This document shows, piece by piece, positions 57,846-64,000 of a DNA stretch of 64,000 bases. The notes beneath the pieces were generated by a model that had not been told where the DNA came from, searched no databases, and saw only the letters and a list, made by a program, of their open reading frames with translations. Positions within the stretch are counted from its first letter, which is position 1. The number at the start of each line of letters is the position of its first letter. This DNA is from Conexibacter woesei DSM 14684 (lineage in GTDB: Bacteria; Actinomycetota; Thermoleophilia; Solirubrobacterales; Solirubrobacteraceae), in contig NC_013739.1 in NCBI RefSeq assembly GCF_000025265.1, forward strand, positions 1,488,001 through 1,552,000. The letters are read 5' to 3'. The position numbers and the translations under genes were made by a program.

Positions 57846-58877
57846 ATGGACGAGCTGACGGCTGACGTGCGCCACCCGGTCTACGACGGACCTGTGATCG
57901 ACGCGCACACGCATTTCGACGCGGCCGCGCGCGACTGCGCGCTGGCCGTCCTGGGCGACCCCGCGCTGCCGCGCGGGGTCGTCAACTACTGGGACCTGAG
58001 GCTGCCGCCGCCGAGCTTCGAGCGATGGGCTGGCATCTGGCCCGACGCCGCTGCGCTCGGGATGGCGCTGCTGCACGCGCCCGACCTCTCCGGCGTCGGC
58101 GCTCCCGGCTTCGCGGCAGCGCTGGTCGACGGCGTCGAGCGGGCGCATGCGCTCGGCGCGGCCGGGATCAAGGTCTGGAAGAACCTCGGCCTGACGCTGC
58201 GCGATGCGCGGGGCGAGCTGGTCGCGGTCGACGACGCGCGCCTGGGCCCACTGTGGGACGCGGCTGCGCGGCTGGGGCTGCCGGTCGCGATCCACGTCGG
58301 CGACCCGCCCGACTTCTTCGCGCCGGTCGAGCCGTCGAACGAGCGCTATCTGGAGCTGCGCGAGCACCCCGAGTACTGGTTCGGCGACCGCACGCGCTTC
58401 CCGGCGCTGGAGCAGATCCACGAGCAGTTCGAGCGGCTCGTCGCCGGCCGTCCGGCGACGACCTTCGTCGGCCTGCACTTCGGCTGCTTCATGCCGCTCG
58501 ACGACGTCGCGCGGATGCTCGCGGAGCGGCCGAACTACATGGTCGACACCGCGACGCGCACGTTCGACCTCGGGCGCGAGCCGATGCGCGGCGCGGCGCT
58601 GGAGATCTTCGCCAGATGGCCGGAGCGGATCGTCTTCGGCACCGACCTGATCCGCACCGGCGTCTACGACCTGCCGGCGGACGGGGGGCCGCGGACCGAC
58701 GCGCGCGCCTTCTACGCGCACCACTGGCGTCTGTTCGAGAGCGGCGACCGCGACATCCCGCGGCCATTCGCGTTCCTGCCGGACGAGCCGCTGCACGGGC
58801 TCGCGCTGCCGCCGCGGACGCTGCGGCTGCTCTACCACGACAACGCCGCGCGGATCTTCCCCCGCGTCGTCGGCTGA
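57846..58877 (+). CDS. Amidohydrolase family protein (metal-dependent TIM barrel)
   Basis: This 343-residue enzyme begins with the metal motif DAHTHFD and contains AAGIKVWKNLG, PVAIHVGDP, FVGLHFG and the late VFGTDLIRTGVYD with the catalytic Asp. These fit the amidohydrolase-2 group, which hydrolyses amides, lactones or decarboxylates. In a regulon with an M24 peptidase it may open a lactone or amide of the substrate. It ends 1 bp before the stop of the convergent GntR gene. Confidence 0.88.
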   Translation: MDELTADVRHPVYDGPVIDAHTHFDAAARDCALAVLGDPALPRGVVNYWDLRLPPPSFERWAGIWPDAAALGMALLHAPDLSGVGAPGFAAALVDGVERAHALGAAGIKVWKNLGLTLRDARGELVAVDDARLGPLWDAAARLGLPVAIHVGDPPDFFAPVEPSNERYLELREHPEYWFGDRTRFPALEQIHEQFERLVAGRPATTFVGLHFGCFMPLDDVARMLAERPNYMVDTATRTFDLGREPMRGAALEIFARWPERIVFGTDLIRTGVYDLPADGGPRTDARAFYAHHWRLFESGDRDIPRPFAFLPDEPLHGLALPPRTLRLLYHDNAARIFPRVVG

Positions 58878-58878
58878 G

Positions 58879-59628
58879 TCAGCGCGCGGCGGGGTCGGCG
58901 CCGGCGCCGTGGGCGGCGAGCGCCTCGCGCAGGCGCCGCTGCGCGCGGTCCATGTGCGCCGCCATCGCGGCGCGCGCCGCATCGACGTCGTGGGCGGCGA
59001 TCGCGTCGGCGATCGGCTCGTGCATCGCCAGCGACGTGCCGGTCTCGCCGGCGTGCTGGAGCACGCGGTGGGCCCACGCGCCGAGCAGCGAGCGCAGGCT
59101 CGTGACGAGGTCGGCGAAGACCTCGTTGCGGCTGAGCGCGGCGATCTGGAGGTGGAAGGCGACGTCGGCGCGCACATACGCCTCGACGTCGTCGCCCGCG
59201 GCGCGCATCGCCTCGAGCTGCTCGCGCAGCAGCGCGACGCCCTCGTCGTCGGCGCGCTCGGCGGCGAGGCCGGCGACGTCGATCTCGATGTAGCGGCGCG
59301 TCTCGGTCAGGTCGAGGACGCGCGGCTCGCCGAGCAGCATCGCCCACTCGATCGCCTGCGGGAGCAGGTTCGAGCCCGATCTCGCGAGGTACGTGCCGTC
59401 GCCTTGGCGGATCTGCAGCAGCCCGAGGAAGCTGAGCGACTTGATCGCCTCGCGGACGGCCGAGCGGCCGACGCCGAGCGCCTCCGCGAGCTGGCGCTCG
59501 GACGGGATCTTCGACCCCGGCGCGACTCTCCCGGAGAGCAGGAAGTCGAGCAGCCGGCGCGTGATCTCGAAGACCTGCGCCTCGCGCGGTTCGATCCGGA
59601 GGTTGTCGAGCAGTGATGGTCTCGTCAT
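58879..59628 (-). CDS. FCD-type GntR transcriptional regulator
   Basis: This 249-residue repressor has an N-terminal winged helix (GSKIPSERQLAEALGVGRSAVREAIKSLSFLGLLQIRQGDGTYL, about 33-80) and a C-terminal FCD ligand-binding domain with candidate metal/ligand His residues (FHLQIAALSRN; MHEPIADAIAAHD). ATG 59628 (MTRPSLLDNL) was chosen; an extension would run into the operator. The 19-bp sites in front of its own gene, the M24 gene and the class II aldolase gene strongly suggest autoregulation and control of the whole operon. The ligand is likely the imported acid-sugar-like substrate or an intermediate. Confidence 0.93.
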   Translation of the reverse strand: MTRPSLLDNLRIEPREAQVFEITRRLLDFLLSGRVAPGSKIPSERQLAEALGVGRSAVREAIKSLSFLGLLQIRQGDGTYLARSGSNLLPQAIEWAMLLGEPRVLDLTETRRYIEIDVAGLAAERADDEGVALLREQLEAMRAAGDDVEAYVRADVAFHLQIAALSRNEVFADLVTSLRSLLGAWAHRVLQHAGETGTSLAMHEPIADAIAAHDVDAARAAMAAHMDRAQRRLREALAAHGAGADPAAR

Positions 59629-59642
59629 GGGCTGGTGCGACG

Positions 59643-59661
59643 CGTCGACCGGTCGGCCAAT
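59643..59661. promoter_or_regulatory. GntR operator upstream of its own gene
   Basis: The reverse complement reads ATTGGCCGACCGGTCGACG, the third copy of the 19-bp motif. It lies 15-33 bp upstream of the regulator start, suited to autorepression. Confidence 0.75.
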
Positions 59662-59762
59662 GCGCCGGCGGATCATATCCCGTACGCCGGTGCGGCGGCG
59701 GCCGCGCGGTGGGGGCAGACTAGATGGACGCTGCGCGTCTATCGCGGGGGCTTGGGTCGGTG

Positions 59763-59813
59763 CAACAACGAACCGGGCAGTTCCACTAAGTGGGAGTGCC
59801 CGGTTCGTTGTTG
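59763..59813. terminator. Perfect 17-bp hairpin upstream of the cyclase gene
   Basis: Arms 59763-59779 and 59797-59813 are perfectly complementary, and the 17-nt loop contains a small CCACT-A-AGTGG inverted repeat. It lies in the 295-bp noncoding gap between the GntR gene and the cyclase gene. It could act as a terminator, attenuator or RNA structure. Confidence 0.55.
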
Positions 59814-59923
59814 TGCCGCGTGCCGTGCGCGGGGGGTTGACACGACCGCCCGTGCCGGGGTTGTCTGGACCCCGCCGCCCGAACACGCAAGGGCGGCACC
59901 GACGAGTTTGGGAAGGACGCGGC

Positions 59924-61084
59924 ATGGGGGTCACGTTCGAGAAAGGCAAGCAGGAAGGGCACATGCGTTGGCGCGTACGTCCGACCGAGGGTTTCGCGCC
60001 GTTCGACGTGGTGCTGAGCCCCGGGGCGCTGACGGACGGCGCGGAGGCACCCGCCGGGCTGTTCGACGAGCGCGACGCGCGAGGCGAGCGGCGGCGGCTC
60101 ATCGTCATCGACAAGCGGGTTGCGAAGCGCCACCGCGCTGGAGTGGAGCGGCTGTACCGGCAGGGCGGCGCTTTCGAGCTGTTCGAGATCGAGGTATCCG
60201 AGCGGATCAAGAACGTCGAGACGGTGTTGAGCATCATCGCGGAGGTGCGCAGGCTGCGACTGGGGCGAGATGACGTGCTGGTCGCGATCGGCGGTGGCGT
60301 CATGGCCGACGTCGTCGGCGCGGCGGCGTCGATGCTCCACAAGGGGATGCGGTACGAGGTCGGCGCGACGACGCTGACAGCGATCGGCGACGCCGGTTAC
60401 GCGGGGAAGCGACGCGTCAACCTGGAGGGCGAGAAGAACGTCGTCGGCGGCATCTGGACGCCGCGTTACGTGCTTGGCGACGTGACGACGATGAAGACGC
60501 TGGACCCCCGTCACGTGCGGTCCGGGCTTGCGGAGGCGCACAAGGTGGCGGTCATGCGTGACGGGCGTCTGCTGCGTCTGCTGGAGGAGGACGGACCCGA
60601 CCTGATCAAGGAGCGGTTCTGCGGGGAGACGCCGAGTGCTGAGCTTCTGCAACGCATGATCGACGCCCCGCTACGGCGGATCGCGGCCGACCCGCGCGAC
60701 TCCGAGCGGGAGCGATGGCTGGACAGCCATCACTTGCTCGCTCATCCGATCGAGCGGGAGACCGCAGGCGAGGTCAGCCATGGCGAAGCCGTCGCGATCT
60801 GCGGCGCGGTGATGGCGCACGTCGCGCTGAAGCGCGACTGCATCAGAGAGCCGATGTTCAAGCGCATCGTCGGCGTGCTGCGTGAGCTGGGGCTCCCGGT
60901 GACTCATGAGCTGGCGACCGAGCCGCGTTTCGTGATCGGCGCGCTTCAGTCGGCCGTCCAGCAGCGTGGGGCACAGAATATTCCCGTGCCCAGCGAGGTA
61001 GGCGGGAACGCCTTTCTGCATGACGTGGACGCGACCGAGATCATGCTCGCCGCTCGCGTCCTTGCCGATCCGGACGCGGCGTGA
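59924..61084 (+). CDS. Sugar phosphate cyclase (dehydroquinate synthase-like)
   Basis: This 386-residue enzyme belongs to the DHQS/sugar phosphate cyclase fold. It has the NAD-binding VAIGGGVMADVVG segment (about 120-132), a TTLTAIGDAGYAGKRRVNLEGEKNVVGG core, and candidate zinc ligands Glu204 (LAEAHK), His274 (LLAHPIE) and His286 (SHGEAV). The DHQS-typical VDASVGGKTG/NxxxGKN signatures are altered (GDAGYAGKRRVNL), so the product is probably not dehydroquinate. Other members make 2-epi-5-epi-valiolone or related C7 cyclitols from sedoheptulose 7-phosphate. ATG 59924 follows GGAAGGA. The GNAT gene starts inside its stop codon. Confidence 0.8.
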   Translation: MGVTFEKGKQEGHMRWRVRPTEGFAPFDVVLSPGALTDGAEAPAGLFDERDARGERRRLIVIDKRVAKRHRAGVERLYRQGGAFELFEIEVSERIKNVETVLSIIAEVRRLRLGRDDVLVAIGGGVMADVVGAAASMLHKGMRYEVGATTLTAIGDAGYAGKRRVNLEGEKNVVGGIWTPRYVLGDVTTMKTLDPRHVRSGLAEAHKVAVMRDGRLLRLLEEDGPDLIKERFCGETPSAELLQRMIDAPLRRIAADPRDSERERWLDSHHLLAHPIERETAGEVSHGEAVAICGAVMAHVALKRDCIREPMFKRIVGVLRELGLPVTHELATEPRFVIGALQSAVQQRGAQNIPVPSEVGGNAFLHDVDATEIMLAARVLADPDAA

Positions 61085-61866
61085 TGGCGGCGCTGACGGA
61101 GGAGGAGGCGGCGACCGCGCAGGCCGCGAGTGTCCATGCCACCATCGCCCTGCTCGCGAATTCGTCACGAGACGCGCTGGCGGCCGGGGCTTACGGGCTG
61201 GCAGCGTCGATCGTCCCAGGTGCCCCCGACGAGCGCATCGCGAACATGGTCTACGGCCGGGCCGGGGCGCTTGCGCTGGGGTACCACGATGTCCACGACG
61301 CATATCTCAGGGCCAGCGTGCGCGAATGGACGGTGTGGATCGACGCGGGGAACGAGGCTGAGCGGGCGTATCTGGCCGCTCGCAGCTACAAGCAGTCGGA
61401 GACGCTGACCGCGATGACGCGAGATCTCTCACAGACTCCGAAGACGGACGCTCGCCGGGGCTCGGTGGAGATCCGCTCGGACGAGGCGATCGGCGTGGTC
61501 GGGCGGATCAACGGGGCGGCGCACGACAGTCCCGAGCTGATCGAAGCGCTCAGCCGGAAGCCGCGCAGTGAGCACGTGCGTGCATACAGCGCGAGGCTGA
61601 CAGGTCGGCCGGTCTCGGCGCTCATGACGATCGACGTGCCCACGGAGGACGGCCGGTGCGATTGCACGATCGCGTTCGTGGCCACACATCCGGAGTGGCA
61701 GGGGCAGGGGTTCGCCCGGAGGGTGCTGACGACCGCCCTGAACGACGCGGCGCGGCGCGGCTGCCGGGCCGCCGTGCTCCAGGCAACCGAGGAGGGCGCG
61801 TGGGTGTACCGGTCGGTGGGCTTCGTTCCGAGCGGCGGTTTCGAGCTGTACAGGAGGCGGACATGA
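61084..61866 (+). CDS. GNAT family N-acetyltransferase with N-terminal extension
   Basis: This 260-residue protein carries a C-terminal GNAT domain (about 150-260) with ATHPEWQGQGFARRVL as the acetyl-CoA binding motif and VYRSVGF at the end. The N-terminal ~120 residues are Ala-rich and helical, of unclear role. The ATG at 61084 overlaps the cyclase stop (a GTG at 61081 is the alternative), and the aminotransferase gene overlaps its end by ATGA. It probably acylates the amine made by the aminotransferase, or gives self-resistance. The acceptor is unknown. Confidence 0.85.
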   Translation: MAALTEEEAATAQAASVHATIALLANSSRDALAAGAYGLAASIVPGAPDERIANMVYGRAGALALGYHDVHDAYLRASVREWTVWIDAGNEAERAYLAARSYKQSETLTAMTRDLSQTPKTDARRGSVEIRSDEAIGVVGRINGAAHDSPELIEALSRKPRSEHVRAYSARLTGRPVSALMTIDVPTEDGRCDCTIAFVATHPEWQGQGFARRVLTTALNDAARRGCRAAVLQATEEGAWVYRSVGFVPSGGFELYRRRT

Positions 61867-63182
61867 TCGACCTTCCCGATCTGTCGGCGCGTGAGTGGAC
61901 CGAACGCGCCGAGCGCGTGATCCCGGGCGGGGTCAACTCGGGTCGCCGCCGAATCGACCCGCCGCTTGTCGCCCAGCGCGGCGAGGGCGCGTACCTGGTG
62001 GAGGTGGACGGGACGCGCGTGATCGACTTCTATGGCGGAGCCGGGACCGCGATCCTCGGACACAACCCGCTCGCGGTGAGCCGGGCGGTCACGCGAGCGC
62101 TCACCGAGGGGCCGATCCTGTCCGGCGCGGGCGTGACGCCGCGCGAAGTCCAGCTCGCTGAGACGATCACGCGCTTCGTGCCGTCTGTCGAACAGGTTCT
62201 CTTCTGCAACAGCGGCAGCGAGGCCACCGCGATGGCGCTCCGCCTCGCGCGAGCGGTGACGGGACGCCAGTGCATCGTCAAGGTGTCGGGGCACTACCAC
62301 GGCAACCATGACGCGGTTCTGTTCAACACCGGAGCGCCACGGAACCCGGATGGGACGCCGACGCCGGAGTCGTGCGGCCTGCTCGACGCGCACGCGAGCA
62401 CGACCCTCGTCTCCGACTTCAACGACCTTGGCCACCTCGAAACCTTGCTCGCGACGCGCGGAGACGAAATCGCGGCCGTGATCATGGAGCCCATCGCGCA
62501 CAACGGCGGCCCGACGCTGCTCCCCGACTCGGGTTACCTCGCGGCGGTGCGGAGTCTCTGCACACGGTACGGCGCGCTGTTGATCTTCGACGAGGTGGTC
62601 ACTCTCTTCCGTCACGCGATGGGTGGCGTGCAAGGGATCTTCGGTGTCGCGCCGGACCTGACCACCGCTGGGAAGGCGTTGGCAAACGGTCTTCCGATCG
62701 GCATGGTCGGCGGGCGCTCCGAACTGATGGCGCGATGGACGACGAGCAGCGGCGGGGACACGATGTACGGAGGCACGTACAACGGCAACTCCGCGAGCGT
62801 CGCGGCAGCACTCGCCACGCTGGGGGTGTTGGCCAGCGGGGAGGAGCACGCGCGCATCACCGGCCTCGGAGAGGCGATGCGCGACGGCCTGACGGAGATC
62901 GCCGCCGAGGAAGGCGTAGCGGCGACGGCGACGGGCTTCCGGTCGGTGTTCACGCTGTGGTTCGGCGGCGGGCCGTTCCGCAGTCGCACGGACGCGTTGC
63001 GAGGCGACGAGCACCTGTTCCGCGCCTACCGTCAGGAGCTGCGGGCGCGGGGCGTCTTCGAGAAGCCCGACCGCGACGGGGCGCGCAGCGTGATCAGCGC
63101 GGCGCACACGCGCCATGACATCGACTTCGCGCTTGAGATGGCACGCGAGGCGCTGCGGGCGGCGAAGGAATCACGTGTGTGA
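61863..63182 (+). CDS. Class III aminotransferase (glutamate-1-semialdehyde aminomutase-like)
   Basis: This 439-residue PLP enzyme has VIPGGVNSGRRR, FCNSGSEATAMALRLARA, VSGHYHGNHD, LIFDEVVTLFR and the PLP Lys271 in TTAGKALANGLPIG. It looks like a glutamate-1-semialdehyde aminomutase but is not the chlorophyll/haem enzyme by context; such paralogues transaminate cyclitols or keto acids in natural-product clusters. It would install an amine on the cyclase product. It overlaps the GNAT gene by ATGA and the following membrane protein gene by GTGA. Confidence 0.9.
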   Translation: MIDLPDLSAREWTERAERVIPGGVNSGRRRIDPPLVAQRGEGAYLVEVDGTRVIDFYGGAGTAILGHNPLAVSRAVTRALTEGPILSGAGVTPREVQLAETITRFVPSVEQVLFCNSGSEATAMALRLARAVTGRQCIVKVSGHYHGNHDAVLFNTGAPRNPDGTPTPESCGLLDAHASTTLVSDFNDLGHLETLLATRGDEIAAVIMEPIAHNGGPTLLPDSGYLAAVRSLCTRYGALLIFDEVVTLFRHAMGGVQGIFGVAPDLTTAGKALANGLPIGMVGGRSELMARWTTSSGGDTMYGGTYNGNSASVAAALATLGVLASGEEHARITGLGEAMRDGLTEIAAEEGVAATATGFRSVFTLWFGGGPFRSRTDALRGDEHLFRAYRQELRARGVFEKPDRDGARSVISAAHTRHDIDFALEMAREALRAAKESRV

Positions 63183-63472
63183 CCTGGCAGGAAGCCGTGT
63201 TCGCGGGGGCCGGATGGGCGACGGTCGTCGCGCTGTGCCCGACGATCAAGCGCCGCCAGTTCCCCGCGCTGGCCACGAGCGTGCCGGGGGCGGTGATCGC
63301 GCTGTGCGTGATGGTCGCGCTGGGGTCGCTCGGGATGTGGTCGGGGGTGTTGGCGAACGGCCTTGCCGCGTTGCTGTGGGGCACGATCGTCGTCATGACC
63401 GTGCGATCCCCGACGCCGGTCACCGCCACTGACATGCCGTGCAGGTGCGGCACCGTGCGTGCGCCAGGGTAG
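63179..63472 (+). CDS. Small membrane protein (97 aa)
   Basis: This protein starts with GTG 63179 overlapping the aminotransferase stop. Three hydrophobic segments are visible (TWQEAVFAGAGWATVVALCP; VIALCVMVALGSLGMW; NGLAALLWGTIVVM), and the tail has a C-x-C motif (MPCRCGT). Its place as last gene of the four-gene cluster suggests export or resistance linked to the cluster product. No family is recognised. Confidence 0.6.
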   Translation: MTWQEAVFAGAGWATVVALCPTIKRRQFPALATSVPGAVIALCVMVALGSLGMWSGVLANGLAALLWGTIVVMTVRSPTPVTATDMPCRCGTVRAPG

Positions 63473-63494
63473 AACCCCCGCGCCCGGCGCACGG

Positions 63495-63533
63495 CCCCGC
63501 CCGCCAGTCATCCCCCATTGACGGCGGGCGGGG
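63495..63533 (+). terminator. Hairpin terminator of the cyclitol-type cluster
   Basis: Eleven perfect pairs (63495-63505 with 63523-63533) are extended by GTCA/TGAC (63507-63510 with 63519-63522) across one bulged A, leaving an 8-nt loop, followed by TT. It lies 22 bp after the last stop. Confidence 0.8.
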
Positions 63534-63548
63534 TTCCCCCGAAGACAG

Positions 63549-63765
63549 CCCGGACCACCGTCACGTCACGGTGCGGTGGTCCGGGTGCAGACCGGCCCGC
63601 TTCGTACCGCCCTCGAAGGCGGGCCGTCCGATCCCGTGCGCGTGTGCCCGTCACCGCGCGCCAGGATCGGCCTCGCACGGCTCGGATGGTCACGGGGACG
63701 GGGCCGAGCCGTGCGAGTGGACTCCCGCCCCGCCCTGTCGCTCCATGTGCGGACGACAGGGCGGG
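63549..63765. repeat. Array of four consecutive hairpins
   Basis: Perfect arms occur at 63549-63560/63574-63585 (12 bp), 63672-63685/63704-63717 (14 bp) and 63729-63740/63754-63765 (12 bp). A fourth near-perfect hairpin at 63593-63626 has a single bulge. Arm sequences differ from one another. Confidence 0.75.
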
Positions 63766-63864
63766 TGCGGGTTCAAACCGGGTGCGCTCCGCGCGGGGCG
63801 CTCACTCCCAGAGGGGCCGGGGGCATGTGGGGATGCGCGGCTGGGTGGGGGTTGCGGTGGGGGT

Positions 63865-63993
63865 GGGGTGTGGTCCCTCCGGCCGCCCGTCCCTCCGCAC
63901 CATGCCATGGCCGCGCCGCCCCCTCCGCAGGCTCCGGGGACGACACGCCCACGGCCCACCGTGAGCGCCGACCGACCGGAGGGACCACACCCC
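63865..63993. repeat. 18-bp perfect inverted repeat spanning 93 bp
   Basis: The arm GGGGTGTGGTCCCTCCGG (63865-63882) is perfectly matched by its reverse complement at 63976-63993. This is the longest-spaced exact inverted repeat in the window and could be element ends or a long RNA stem. Confidence 0.75.
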
Positions 63994-64000
63994 GGAGGAG

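Larger units (their letters stand above)
63473..64000. other. Gene-free region rich in inverted repeats
   Basis: No supported coding sequence is seen between 63472 and the window end; the frames present are Pro/Arg-rich and lack start signals. The stretch is filled with at least six perfect inverted repeats, listed separately. It may contain a noncoding RNA, an origin-like or end-like structure, or stacked terminators. Confidence 0.6.

Noticed and set aside
61863-63182. Reading the class III aminotransferase as the haem-pathway HemL
   Set aside because: It lies in an overlapping cluster with a cyclase and a GNAT, with no haem genes nearby; GSA-like paralogues are common in natural-product clusters.
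63518-63990. Small open frames in the terminal hairpin region
   Set aside because: They are Pro/Arg/Gly-rich, overlap on both strands, lack ribosome-binding sites and cross perfect inverted repeats.

Overview
This 64 kb window is very GC-rich and densely packed, with many ATGA/GTGA start-stop overlaps. It has frequent GTG starts, secreted Ala/Arg-rich proteins and two giant LuxR-type (LAL) regulators. This points to a high-GC actinobacterium; the style (AGA arginine codons recurring in secreted and secretion-system genes, an ECF sigma factor with a C-terminal membrane extension, Tcp-type secretion genes) suggests the Thermoleophilia/Solirubrobacterales (Conexibacter-like). That assignment is an inference. 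No tRNA, rRNA, CRISPR array, integrase or relaxase was seen.

Layout. (1) 1-4.2 kb: a small TetR-controlled unit with an aldehyde dehydrogenase (cut by the window edge), a SnoaL-like protein, the TetR regulator and an acyl-CoA ligase; near-identical 15-bp palindromes sit upstream of both transcription units. (2) 4.2-24.3 kb: cell-envelope and secreted proteins (lipoprotein, 14-repeat protein broken by a frameshift, glycoside hydrolase with a seven-repeat C-terminal region, TolB-like protein, a 1175-residue Ig/PKD-like protein), two LAL regulators, a RidA protein and a MatB-like acyl-CoA synthetase. CAGGG boxes recur in three promoter regions around the second LAL gene. (3) 24.3-43.7 kb: a Gram-positive-type (Tcp-like) type IV secretion locus with a TraG-like ATPase, a sigma factor fused to a zinc-finger anti-sigma-like domain and membrane anchor, TcpC, pilin-like, TcpE, VirB4, VirB6 and lytic transglycosylase/NlpC proteins, and a 1319-residue ATPase fused to a replication-relaxation winged helix. 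Two promoter regions share a conserved 40-bp element. (4) 43.7-48.4 kb: membrane and unknown genes plus an IS256-type transposase, set between strong hairpin terminators. (5) 48.4-59.7 kb: a catabolic and transport operon (M24 peptidase, DUF1537 acid-sugar kinase, two aldolases, SDR, DegT aminotransferase, ABC sugar importer, amidohydrolase) with a convergent FCD-type GntR regulator; three copies of one 19-bp operator mark the regulon. (6) 59.7-64 kb: four overlapping genes (sugar phosphate cyclase, GNAT, class III aminotransferase, small membrane protein) that look like an aminocyclitol-type specialised pathway, followed by about 520 bp of noncoding DNA holding six perfect inverted repeats.

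The most interesting systems are the secretion locus with its own membrane-tethered sigma factor and the ATPase/replication-relaxation fusion, the GntR-controlled acid-sugar-like catabolic regulon, and the cyclase/aminotransferase/acetyltransferase cluster. Functions rest on motif reading without database searches.
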